From Desulfosporosinus sp. UBA5188 (GTDB lineage Bacteria > Bacillota > Desulfitobacteriia > Desulfitobacteriales > Desulfitobacteriaceae), in assembly GCA_002413075.1 (NCBI GenBank), contig DHWG01000159.1, positions 1-25,847 of the forward strand: a stretch of 25,847 nt of DNA. Reading direction: 5' to 3'. Positions 7,328-15,181 of this stretch are shown here, piece by piece. A program made the translations under genes and the position numbers. The notes under the pieces were generated by a model. That model ran no database searches. It was not told where the DNA came from and saw only the letters and a list, made by a program, of their open reading frames with translations. Position 1 is the stretch's first letter, and each line of letters begins with the position of its first letter.

Positions 7328-9690
7328 GGCACAGGCAAGGTGTTCTTTGGGGAGAAGATTTTGCGCAGCGGATCAGTACGGAGCGCTTTGTTGTCCATAG
7401 TGGGTTCCACACTGTCCTTAATTTGCAAGCGGACCCGGCGAAACCTCTACTGAGTTTGGTGACCTGCCTTGAAGCGATGGGCCCTAATGCCTTGCTTGTG
7501 ACCGGAGGACCTGGGTTAGAGACATTTGAAATCGCGAGTGCTTTGAGCTTTGAAGCAAATAGCCTAAGGGTAGGATCGCTCAGCATTGATTGTTCTCAGG
7601 TTAAGCGGCCTTCGCTAATCTCAAGAAGTGATGGACAGAAAAGAGGCGTGCAAAGACGAGTTCGTAAGTGGGTTGAAGCTCAAGCTCCAGGGTTGACGAG
7701 CGTACGTAGTCACTTGACCAATCAACTAGCTGAAGGGTTATTGACAGAGGATGAAGACTTGGTCCGTTCAGCTTTAGCAGGGTTTATTGGGCAGGGAATG
7801 GGCTTAACTCCGTCGGGGGATGATTTTGTGGCTGGGGTGTTACTCGCGTATGTAAAAGGGTCTCAGCTTCAAGATCTTCAAAACACATTTATTTCACGTC
7901 TGCCTGTTTTAGTGGAGGAAGTTTGGTGGAGAACGACAGGCGTTAGTCAGACGATGTTGTGGTATGCCGCCCGTGGAGCCGGAGCAAATTATCTCGCTGA
8001 GATGGCCGAGGCACTCTACCAAGAAAGCGGCCTGGCCTTGGAAATTGCCGCTAGATTATGGAAGATTGGAGCCTCATCAGGACGTCACCTTTTAGCAGGG
8101 GTGTTGTTGGGAAATGAACTATTTAACACAAGGGAAGGGAGTAAGATCAGTTTGCAAGAGAAGATTATCGTCAGATCCAATACTTATGCCGATTCTGTGA
8201 CGCTGATGGTCCTATCACAAAAGCTTCAACAGCTCGATGGGGTATCAGTGGCTATGGTTGGAATGGGGACACCGCTCAATTTGGATCTATTGCAGGGCCT
8301 CAAATTCGAGGCCGTAGAGGGTGGCGTGAATGATTTAATCATTGCCATTCGCGCAGCAAGCATTGAAACGCTGGAAAAGGCTTTAAGCAAAGCGGATGAG
8401 CTGCTGAACAAAGGTGGCAAAAAAGCCAGCGAGGACAATAAAGTACCCATAAAATCTTTAGGTCAGGCCTTAGAACGCCAGGATAGCAATTTGGTGTTGA
8501 TTTCTGTTCCTGGGGTTTATGCCGCAAGGGAGGCGGGCAAAGCCCTTAAAGAAAATTTAAACGTCATGTTGTTCAGCGACAGCGTTTCGTTGGAAGATGA
8601 AGTTATGCTTAAGAAGATTGCTCATGAAAAAGGGCTTCTGCTGATGGGACCAGACTGTGGCACGGCGATCATCAATGGTGTTCCGCTGGCCTTTGCTAAT
8701 AGTGTGCGTCGAGGAGGAATCGGGGTCGTTGGTGCTTCAGGGACGGGAACACAGGAAGTAACGGTTCAGATTGACCGTATGGGAGAAGGCTTGTCCCAAG
8801 TTATTGGCACCGGAGGCCGCGATCTGAAGGAAGCCGTTGGTGGCATTATGATGCTGGACGGAATCGAACTCTTAAAACAAGACCCCGCAACAAAAGTTAT
8901 TCTCGTAGTTTCCAAACCAGCGGCTCCAGCTGTGGCCGATAAGGTGTTTCAAGCCCTCCAAGAATGCGGCAAACCAGCGGTGCTGTATGTTATTGGAGCG
9001 AAGGGCATAAAAGGAAGCGAAAAGGTTCATTTGGCCAAAAATCTATTGGAAGCTTCTCAAATCGCCGTCGAGTTGTCAGGGGGATCGCCTATTGGCAAGG
9101 TGAGCATCGATCATGGTCTCGTTCATCAAACCGTCCAGGCTCTTAAACCACAACAAAAATACGTGCGTGGCCTGTTCTCCGGAGGGACGCTTTGTGACGA
9201 AACCATGGAGGTTTTGACCGAAAAAATTGGCTTGATCTACTCTAACGGCCCTTTAAATCCCCTAGGGCAACTAGAAAACCCCAATAAGAGCGTGAAAAAT
9301 ACGATTCTAGACTTAGGGGATGATTTCTTCACCGTCGGTCGTCCACATCCAATGATTGATTCAAGTTTGCGTGTTCAACGCCTCGAGCAAGAGGCTAAAG
9401 ACCAGGAGGTTGCACTCATCTTATTAGATATTGTTTTAGGTTATGGCTCTAATATGGATCCAGCCTCTGATATAATCCCCGCGATTGTAAAGGCTAGGCA
9501 GATTGCTGCAGAAACACAAAGAGAAATAGTCTTTGTAGCGTATGTCTGCGGATCGCCTAACGATCCACAAGGCTATGAGAAACAAACCCAACAATTTAGA
9601 AACGCAGGGGTTTTAATGTTCAAATCAAATGTCGAAGCGGCTGAATTCAGCGCGGCTGTTTTAGGCCAGATTAAAGGAGGTGATAAATAG
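7324..9690 (+). CDS. DUF2877-FdrA fusion (AllH-AllF-like, putative carbamoyltransferase subunits)
   Basis: A 788-residue protein joining two families that are separate in E. coli. Residues 1 to about 262 are a DUF2877 (YlbF/AllH-type) domain with the family motif GMGLTPSGDD at 158-167. Residues about 281-788 are FdrA (AllF-type), beginning IIVRSNTYADSVTLM and containing MGPDCGTAI (441-449), GASGTGTQE (470-478) and GTGGRDL (495-501), the succinyl-CoA-synthetase-like nucleotide/phosphate-binding fold. E. coli fdrA, ylbE, ylbF and a carbamate kinase have been reported to form the oxamate carbamoyltransferase route (AllFGHK). By homology this protein helps convert an N-carbamoyl acid plus phosphate to an amide or amine and carbamoyl phosphate. 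The frame is continuous across the junction. Start overlaps the Mo-subunit stop. The actual carbamoyl donor is unknown. Confidence 0.85.
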   Translation: MRHRQGVLWGEDFAQRISTERFVVHSGFHTVLNLQADPAKPLLSLVTCLEAMGPNALLVTGGPGLETFEIASALSFEANSLRVGSLSIDCSQVKRPSLISRSDGQKRGVQRRVRKWVEAQAPGLTSVRSHLTNQLAEGLLTEDEDLVRSALAGFIGQGMGLTPSGDDFVAGVLLAYVKGSQLQDLQNTFISRLPVLVEEVWWRTTGVSQTMLWYAARGAGANYLAEMAEALYQESGLALEIAARLWKIGASSGRHLLAGVLLGNELFNTREGSKISLQEKIIVRSNTYADSVTLMVLSQKLQQLDGVSVAMVGMGTPLNLDLLQGLKFEAVEGGVNDLIIAIRAASIETLEKALSKADELLNKGGKKASEDNKVPIKSLGQALERQDSNLVLISVPGVYAAREAGKALKENLNVMLFSDSVSLEDEVMLKKIAHEKGLLLMGPDCGTAIINGVPLAFANSVRRGGIGVVGASGTGTQEVTVQIDRMGEGLSQVIGTGGRDLKEAVGGIMMLDGIELLKQDPATKVILVVSKPAAPAVADKVFQALQECGKPAVLYVIGAKGIKGSEKVHLAKNLLEASQIAVELSGGSPIGKVSIDHGLVHQTVQALKPQQKYVRGLFSGGTLCDETMEVLTEKIGLIYSNGPLNPLGQLENPNKSVKNTILDLGDDFFTVGRPHPMIDSSLRVQRLEQEAKDQEVALILLDIVLGYGSNMDPASDIIPAIVKARQIAAETQREIVFVAYVCGSPNDPQGYEKQTQQFRNAGVLMFKSNVEAAEFSAAVLGQIKGGDK

Positions 9691-11105
9691 TGGCCGTTTC
9701 AGAACTCTTTGTCAAGAAATTAGGGGTTATTAATGTCGGAGTGCCCTTGTTTTATAATGACCTGCTGAAGCAAGGGGTTGAGGTTGTTAATTTGGAATGG
9801 AAGCCTCCGGCTGGGGGAAACCTTCAACTTATTGCGGCGCTCGATCAACTGGATAAGGCTCAGGACAAAGTGGCGGAGGGAAATGCAGAGGCCTTTAAAA
9901 GGATGAACGAAGCACAGCCTTATTTAGAGGGTATGGGTCAAGCCAAGGAGGTTATTCCAGGAATGGGTGAACGGATGTTACTTCATGCTGGTCCCGCACT
10001 GGGCTGGGCGAGGATGAGTGGCCCGGTCCGGGGAGCCGTGCTTGGTGCCATTCTCTACGAAGGGTGGGCAGATACCCCAGAAGAAGCGGAGAAAATGGCC
10101 GCGTCAGAGGGGCTAATTACCTATAGTCCGTGTCATGAACATGATACTGTGGGGCCTATGGCGGGGTTGGTCTCTCCGTCAATGCCGGTCTTTATTATCA
10201 AGAACAGAACCCATGGTAATGTTGCTTACGCGACGATGAATGAGGGTTTGGGTAAGGTCCTACGGTTTGGGGCCTATAGTCCAGAGGTGCTTTCACGCTT
10301 AAAGTGGATGGAACAGGAACTTTACCCCACGCTGAAAAAGGGCATTGAACTCTCGGGAGGCATCGATCTCAAGAGTATTATTGCTCAAATGTTGCACATG
10401 GGAGACGAAGCGCATAACCGCAACAAATCGGGAACGTCGATGTTTTTCCGGATCATGGCCCCGTTGCTCTTGAAAACTGAGGTAAAACGCGACGTTGTAA
10501 GGCGTTGCTTAGAATTTATCGACAGCAATGACCATTTCTTCTTAAACCTCTCCATGCCTACCTGCAAGGCGGTCCTCGATACGGCTGTCGGTATACCTAA
10601 TAGTACCTTGGTCACAACCATGACTCGTAATGGAACGGATTTTGGGATTCGGGTCGCAGGGACTGGACGTCAATGGTTTACAGCCCCTGCCAACTATGTC
10701 GAAGGACTCTTGTTTCCTGGTTTTACCGCCAACGATTGCAATCCCGATCTTGGAGACAGCGCTATTACAGAAACGTCGGGAATTGGTGGCTTTGCGATGG
10801 CTGCTGCGCCTGCCATTGCCCAATTTGTGGGAGGGAGTGCAGCGGATGCCTTGCAATTCAGCAAACAGATGTATCTGATTACGCAGGGAGCTAATAGCAT
10901 GTACACCATCCCGGCCTTAGATTTTAAGGGCACAGCGACAGGGATTGACGTGCGAAAAGTCATTGACTTAGGAATTTTGCCCATTATCAATACGGGGATT
11001 GCCCATAAGGAGGCCGGCGTAGGGCAAGTCGGGGCTGGTCTTGTTAGGCCCCCTATGGAGTGTTTTGAAAAGGCGCTGCTAGCTTTAGCCTCTAATATCC
11101 ATTAA
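9690..11105 (+). CDS. DUF1116 / YlbE-family protein (AllG-like carbamoyltransferase component)
   Basis: A 471-residue DUF1116 protein. Recognisable family segments are IPGMGERMLLHAGPALGWAR (about 89-108), GPVRGAVLGAILYEGWADTP, the polar cluster PCHEHDTVGPMAG at about 147-159 and NRTHGNVAYATMNEGLGKVL. In E. coli the homologue YlbE (AllG) works with FdrA and YlbF in oxamate carbamoyltransferase, and this gene directly follows the fused DUF2877-FdrA gene. The GTG start at 9690 overlaps the previous TAG by one base and has an almost ideal AAAGGAGG site 9 bases upstream; translation is probably coupled. Length is normal. The conserved Cys-His-Glu-His cluster is a candidate metal or active site, by inference. 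Confidence 0.87.
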   Translation: MAVSELFVKKLGVINVGVPLFYNDLLKQGVEVVNLEWKPPAGGNLQLIAALDQLDKAQDKVAEGNAEAFKRMNEAQPYLEGMGQAKEVIPGMGERMLLHAGPALGWARMSGPVRGAVLGAILYEGWADTPEEAEKMAASEGLITYSPCHEHDTVGPMAGLVSPSMPVFIIKNRTHGNVAYATMNEGLGKVLRFGAYSPEVLSRLKWMEQELYPTLKKGIELSGGIDLKSIIAQMLHMGDEAHNRNKSGTSMFFRIMAPLLLKTEVKRDVVRRCLEFIDSNDHFFLNLSMPTCKAVLDTAVGIPNSTLVTTMTRNGTDFGIRVAGTGRQWFTAPANYVEGLLFPGFTANDCNPDLGDSAITETSGIGGFAMAAAPAIAQFVGGSAADALQFSKQMYLITQGANSMYTIPALDFKGTATGIDVRKVIDLGILPIINTGIAHKEAGVGQVGAGLVRPPMECFEKALLALASNIH

Positions 11106-11153
11106 AGGCTGGAATATAGGTGTTGAAATTATGAAGGAAAAGGAGCGATTAGC

Positions 11154-11939
11154 ATGTTGAAATTTTGGGATAAGGTTCAAATGTATGATCTTACGCAAGT
11201 GCTTAGTCACTTAACCCCTCCCTGGCCAACCTATGAACCACTTCAAATCAAATTCTTTAAACGTTTGAGTTCCAATGGCGCCAACGGCCAAGTGATAACC
11301 ACCTCAAACCACGTTGGGACTCACTTAGATGGATCACTGCATTTTTGCACACACGGAAGAGATATCGCCGCGATTCCTCTGACGGATTTAATTGGGGAAG
11401 GGGTCGTGGTTGACCTCAGTGATATGGCTGAAGATTACGGAATTTATACCGCCAAAGATATCACGGATCGCGTAGAAGTCAAAAAAGGGGATATCTTGAT
11501 CATTAACACCGGTTACCATAAATACGGATGGGATCAACCAGAGGCCGATGAACAACGCTATATGCTTAAGCATCCTGGCCCAACGAGAGCCTTTGCCATG
11601 TGGTGTAAAGAAATGGAACTCAAATGGATTGGCGTTGATTGCGGCTCGGCAGATCATCCCATGAATACCAAGATTCGTGATTGGTGTCCTCGGGAAGCCG
11701 GGGCGGCAGATAAGTTCCTGAAGGGCAAATATGGAAAGGGACTTGATGAGTTCTTTCCCCCCGAAGACTATCAAACCATGCATGTTCACCTCTTCCCCTT
11801 TGATATTATCCATGCTGAAAATCTAGGGGGTGAGATCGATAAGATTTTGAATAAGCGTCTGATCATAGGGTGTTATCCTTGGAGGTTTGAAGGGGGCGAA
11901 TCCTCAATTTCTCGAATCGTAGCGTATGACGAGAAATAA
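11154..11939 (+). CDS. Cyclase-family metal-dependent amidohydrolase (kynurenine formamidase/isatin hydrolase fold)
   Basis: A 261-residue protein of the cyclase family (PF04199). The metal motif HxxxHxD is H53, H57, D59 in HVGTHLDGSLHF, with the common PxH variant replaced by SLH. Other family segments are DILIINTGYHKYGW, WIGVDCGSADHPMN and FPFDIIHAENLGGE. Known members hydrolyse amide bonds of small N-containing molecules (N-formylkynurenine, isatin) with Mn or Zn. Between a ring hydroxylase and a carbamoyltransferase, the natural reading is ring opening of the hydroxylated heterocycle to an N-carbamoyl acid; this is inference. AGGAG stands about 8 bases before the ATG. Its 3' end overlaps the carbamate kinase gene by 14 bases. 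Confidence 0.87.
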   Translation: MLKFWDKVQMYDLTQVLSHLTPPWPTYEPLQIKFFKRLSSNGANGQVITTSNHVGTHLDGSLHFCTHGRDIAAIPLTDLIGEGVVVDLSDMAEDYGIYTAKDITDRVEVKKGDILIINTGYHKYGWDQPEADEQRYMLKHPGPTRAFAMWCKEMELKWIGVDCGSADHPMNTKIRDWCPREAGAADKFLKGKYGKGLDEFFPPEDYQTMHVHLFPFDIIHAENLGGEIDKILNKRLIIGCYPWRFEGGESSISRIVAYDEK

Positions 11940-12900
11940 AACGATCGTCTTTGCCTTCGGGGGAAATGCGATTACACGCGAGGATCAACAGGGATTTTTT
12001 GAGGAACAGCTTGCGAATATTGAGAAAAGTTGCGCTCAAGTGATAGAGCTCGCGCGCTTGGGTTATCGGATGGTTATTACCCATGGAAATGGTCCTCAAG
12101 TTGGTAGCCTGCTCATTAAAAATGAATTAGCGAAGGATCATGTACCCTCTATGCCCTTGTATGTGTGCGTTGCTAATACCCAGGGTTCCATTGGATATGC
12201 CATTCAGCAAACTTTGCAATGGATGCTCAAGGAGGCGGGGATTAATCGGGAAGTGGCTTCGATCATCACTCAAGTGGAAGTGGATGTGGATGATGTTGGT
12301 TTTGCCAATCCAACGAAACCCATAGGGCCGTTTTTCAGCGAGAGTAGAGCCCAAGAGATGATGACCAAAGAGGGGTATGTTATGCGCGAAGATTCCGGAA
12401 GGGGGTGGCGGCGGGTCGTCGCCTCACCCCAACCGAAGGGAATCGTAGAGAAAAATGTCATCAAGGCCTTGGCGGACGCAGGGGTAATTGTTGTGGCGGT
12501 TGGGGGTGGTGGCGTTCCCGTCATTGCTCATGGCAAAGGATTCCAAGGCATTGAAGCCGTGATTGATAAAGACCGCGCATCTCAGCGTTTGGCTTCTGAT
12601 ATGGGCGCCGATTATCTGATCATGCTTACAGGGGTTCCGAAAGTCTACCTGGACTTTAAGAAACCCTCACAAAGGGCACTGGATCGGCTCACGGTTTCTG
12701 AAGCTAAAGAGTTCATGAAGAGCGGGCATTTTCCTGGAGGCAGCATGGGCCCCAAGATTGAAGCCTCAATTAATTTTGTTGAACAAGGCAGCGGGACCGC
12801 AATCATTACCGATTTTGAGAGTATGTCATCCGCTCTGCGTGGCGAAAATGGCACCCGAATTGTATCCGATCAAGTGTTGGTTCCCTTAAAACGTGAGTAG
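11926..12900 (+). CDS. Carbamate kinase
   Basis: A 324-residue amino-acid-kinase-fold enzyme, slightly longer than the usual 310. Diagnostic segments: FAFGGNAI near the N-terminus, VITHGNGPQVG for the phosphate loop, VASPQPKGIVE, VVAVGGGGVPVI, VIDKDRASQRLA and HFPGGSMGPKIEA. It transfers phosphate from carbamoyl phosphate to ADP, giving ATP, CO2 and NH3. It is the energy-conserving last step that fits the carbamoyltransferase genes just upstream; E. coli AllK occupies the same role. The ATG lies 14 bases before the end of the cyclase gene and has no clear ribosome site, so translation is probably coupled. An arginine deiminase role is unlikely because no arcA or arcB is nearby. Confidence 0.93.
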   Translation: MTRNKTIVFAFGGNAITREDQQGFFEEQLANIEKSCAQVIELARLGYRMVITHGNGPQVGSLLIKNELAKDHVPSMPLYVCVANTQGSIGYAIQQTLQWMLKEAGINREVASIITQVEVDVDDVGFANPTKPIGPFFSESRAQEMMTKEGYVMREDSGRGWRRVVASPQPKGIVEKNVIKALADAGVIVVAVGGGGVPVIAHGKGFQGIEAVIDKDRASQRLASDMGADYLIMLTGVPKVYLDFKKPSQRALDRLTVSEAKEFMKSGHFPGGSMGPKIEASINFVEQGSGTAIITDFESMSSALRGENGTRIVSDQVLVPLKRE

Positions 12901-12920
12901 AAATTGGAGGAATGAAGACA

Positions 12921-13604
12921 ATGGCAATAATTGAAAAAATGGAAGCGCAATTGCGCCCGGTGGAAACTCCGATGGTGAACTATCCCGCCAAATATATTAC
13001 TCAAGTCAACGGTGATAAGCTGGTCATTCATCAGGTAGAACGGGAAGATGTTCCCCATATTCTACAAGCGGTTTCTCCTCTAATGACGGTAGCAAAGGAC
13101 TTTTATGATATTGTGGCCTCTCGAATTTATTCAGAGTTATTGGGTTACTACCGCTATCGCGTTAAGGACGAATATTGCTTAGTGGGCACAATCGACGGGG
13201 TTATTGTTGGGGTCGTGAACGGCCGGATGATTGATGAAAAAGCCGGGATGTCCTATCACACCATGACTTTGCGCCAAGGACTACGGATCGGCGCGCAATT
13301 GTTTGCTGCAAAAATGGAATATCACCTCGATTATTTAGGTCAAGATGAAGTTTGGATCGTGGCAGAAAGCCCTAATGGGTTTAAACGTTGGATGATTGAA
13401 TACGAATTAGAACCTCGTCTTGAGCAATGGCATGAACTGGGCGGCGTCCCCACCTATGTACTGACCAAAGCTCTGTGGGAAAAACATAAAGCGACGAAAT
13501 GCGGTGGCCGTCGGCCGGTCTCCGAAGTTATGCTGGCCACAGCCAAGAAAATGATTTTACCTGAAACGTATTCTCAGATTCCGGGGTATGTGAGAAATGC
13601 GTAG
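12921..13604 (+). CDS. GNAT-like protein of unknown substrate
   Basis: A 227-residue soluble protein that I do not recognise as a named family. The core (about residues 30-180) reads like a GNAT acyltransferase: HQVEREDVPHILQAV at the start, a strand pair YCLVGTIDGVIVGVVNGRMI, then a helix and DEVWIVAESPNGFKRWMIEY as a C-terminal strand/helix. The classical acetyl-CoA loop (R/QxxGxG/A) is not obvious; QGLRIGAQLF is the nearest match. GGAGG at 12906-12910 fits the ATG at 12921 (10-base spacing) better than the ATG at 12912 (1 base). Its stop overlaps the thiolase-like gene by 8 bases, tying it to that pair. Acyl transfer to or from a pathway intermediate is possible but unproven. Confidence 0.6.
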   Translation: MAIIEKMEAQLRPVETPMVNYPAKYITQVNGDKLVIHQVEREDVPHILQAVSPLMTVAKDFYDIVASRIYSELLGYYRYRVKDEYCLVGTIDGVIVGVVNGRMIDEKAGMSYHTMTLRQGLRIGAQLFAAKMEYHLDYLGQDEVWIVAESPNGFKRWMIEYELEPRLEQWHELGGVPTYVLTKALWEKHKATKCGGRRPVSEVMLATAKKMILPETYSQIPGYVRNA

Positions 13605-14793
13605 AGAAGTGGGCATTGTCGGAGTTGGTCATCCTCGCTTTGGTAAATCCAGCGTTTCCTTCACGGATATGTGTTGTTATGCCGCGGTTGATGCGCTGGA
13701 TGATGCTGGTATCAAGACGGGAGAAGGTCATGGAGTCGACCAATTGTTCTTGGCTTCAATGGGTGCCCAGATGCTGAATCGTCAAAGTGGAATAGCCTCT
13801 GCCCTAGTAGACACTTTGAATCTTCGCCCTGCAATGGCAGAAAGTGTGGAAAATGGTCCAGCCTCCGGGGCCTCTGCGATTAAATTGGGCTATATGGCCA
13901 TTGCTAGCGGCATGTGTGATGTGGTGTTAGTGATCGGAGGAGAAATGATGCGCGTGGTGAGTGGTTGGGAGGGCACTGATTTTGTGGCCACCATGTTGCA
14001 TCCCATTGCGGAATATCCCTATGGGTTAACCCTTCCTGCCTTTGCCGGGATGTTCACACGTCTGATCATGGAGAAATATGGGGTCTTAGAGAGCGATTTG
14101 GCTCGTGTGGCCGTAAAGAATCACGAAAATGCCATGTATAATCCGGCGGCACACATTCAACTTGTTCCCAAACTGGAGGTTATTACGGAGGATGAAGATA
14201 AGGATATTATTAATCCTTATGTCGCTGAACCCTTACGCCTTTACGATGTTTGTCCAGTCTCAGACGGAGCGGCCGCTATTGTGCTTTGTGCTATGGAGGT
14301 GGCGGATCGCTTTGCAAAGAAACCGATAAGAATTGCTGGAATCGGGCAGGCCACAGACACACATGCCGTTGCAGAACGGGAGGTTGCAACGGATCTATTG
14401 GCGGTTCGATTGGCGGCTCAGCAAGCTTATAAAATGGCAAACCTTGCCCCCCAAGACATGGATGTCGCAGAACTCCACGATGCCTTTCAAATTTTAGAAA
14501 TTGTAGAATCCGAAGAAGTAGGGTTTTTCCCACGGGGGGAAGGTCACTTAGCCGTTCGACGCGGGGAGACAAAGATTGGAGGCAAAATCCCCATCAATAC
14601 ATCTGGTGGCTTGAAAGCAAAAGGGCATCCGCTTGGAGCAACAGGCGTGTCACAGGTCATTGAGATTGTTCTGCAATTGCGTGGCGAGGCCACCGGTCGC
14701 CAGGTGGAGGGAGCCAGAGCGGGCTTAGCAGTCAACTTTGGAGGATTTGGCAATAATGTTGTGGCTACAATTTTGACAAAGGAGGTGGAGTGA
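13597..14793 (+). CDS. Thiolase-superfamily protein lacking the nucleophilic cysteine (SCP-x/archaeal type)
   Basis: A 398-residue thiolase-fold protein closest in pattern to SCP-x and archaeal acetyl-CoA acetyltransferases. The position that carries the acyl-accepting Cys in those enzymes (VEAACASG) reads VENGPASG at 84-91, so Pro88 replaces Cys. The two other active-site segments remain, AELHDAF (H294) and KGHPLGATG (H344), as does the C-terminal NFGGFGNN. Without the Cys a normal Claisen condensation or thiolysis is unlikely. Thiolase-like aldolases that partner with DUF35 proteins, such as Ltp2 of steroid side-chain degradation, offer a precedent for carbon-carbon cleavage without it. A DUF35 gene follows after three bases, supporting a complex. 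The reaction in this pathway is unknown. Confidence 0.85.
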   Translation: MRREVGIVGVGHPRFGKSSVSFTDMCCYAAVDALDDAGIKTGEGHGVDQLFLASMGAQMLNRQSGIASALVDTLNLRPAMAESVENGPASGASAIKLGYMAIASGMCDVVLVIGGEMMRVVSGWEGTDFVATMLHPIAEYPYGLTLPAFAGMFTRLIMEKYGVLESDLARVAVKNHENAMYNPAAHIQLVPKLEVITEDEDKDIINPYVAEPLRLYDVCPVSDGAAAIVLCAMEVADRFAKKPIRIAGIGQATDTHAVAEREVATDLLAVRLAAQQAYKMANLAPQDMDVAELHDAFQILEIVESEEVGFFPRGEGHLAVRRGETKIGGKIPINTSGGLKAKGHPLGATGVSQVIEIVLQLRGEATGRQVEGARAGLAVNFGGFGNNVVATILTKEVE

Positions 14794-14796
14794 GTC

Positions 14797-15135
14797 ATGA
14801 ATGAACAATTATTTGCCTACCGGTGCCTGCAATGTGGTGAACTTCATCATCCTCAACATTTTGTCTGTCGAAAATGTGGTGCCCGTCAATTCGAGAAAGT
14901 TCTTTTGGAGGGAGAAGGTACTTTAGTGACCTGGACTCGCGTTTATAATTTGCCAGAGGGGTATATGAAGCCATTTCTTTGCTTCGGAATAGTCAATTTC
15001 CCCAACGGCTTAAATGTATCAGGGCAGTTAGAGGTGGATCAACCTGAAATTGGTACAAAGCTCCAAACAACCGTAGGCGTGGTCAAAGAAGGAATCGGTC
15101 AAGACTATTTTGGCTTTATCTTCAAAGCCAAATAA
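14797..15135 (+). CDS. DUF35 Zn-ribbon/OB-fold protein, partner of the thiolase-like protein
   Basis: A 112-residue protein with a rubredoxin-like zinc ribbon (C10, C13, C24, C27 in CLQC and CRKC) followed by an OB-fold (about 35-108, containing GEGTLVTWTRVYNLPEGY). The family (DUF35) binds acyl-CoA or acts as a scaffold between thiolase and HMG-CoA synthase in archaea, and between thiolase-like aldolase and hydratase in steroid degraders. All four zinc ligands are present and the length is normal. AAAGGAGGTGG precedes the ATG, and the upstream thiolase-like stop is 3 bases away. No HMG-CoA synthase or hydratase gene accompanies the pair here, so the third partner, if any, is missing or different. 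Confidence 0.88.
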   Translation: MNEQLFAYRCLQCGELHHPQHFVCRKCGARQFEKVLLEGEGTLVTWTRVYNLPEGYMKPFLCFGIVNFPNGLNVSGQLEVDQPEIGTKLQTTVGVVKEGIGQDYFGFIFKAK

Positions 15136-15181
15136 GGGTGAGTTAAAAGAAAGAAGGAATTTAATCATTGGAGGTTAGAAG

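Noticed and set aside
7236..7586. Open frames on the minus strand across the Mo-subunit/fusion junction
   Set aside because: They are antisense to two well-recognised overlapping genes and show no domain pattern or ribosome site.
11388..11813. 141-codon minus-strand frame inside the cyclase-family gene
   Set aside because: Antisense to a gene with clear metal-binding motifs; no start context and no recognisable family.
11926..12900. Arginine deiminase pathway role for carbamate kinase
   Set aside because: No arginine deiminase or ornithine carbamoyltransferase is nearby, while FdrA/DUF1116/DUF2877 are directly upstream.
14250..14572. Alternative frames inside the thiolase-like gene on both strands
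   Set aside because: Low-complexity translations (Gly/Ser- or Pro-rich) typical of out-of-frame reading of a real gene.
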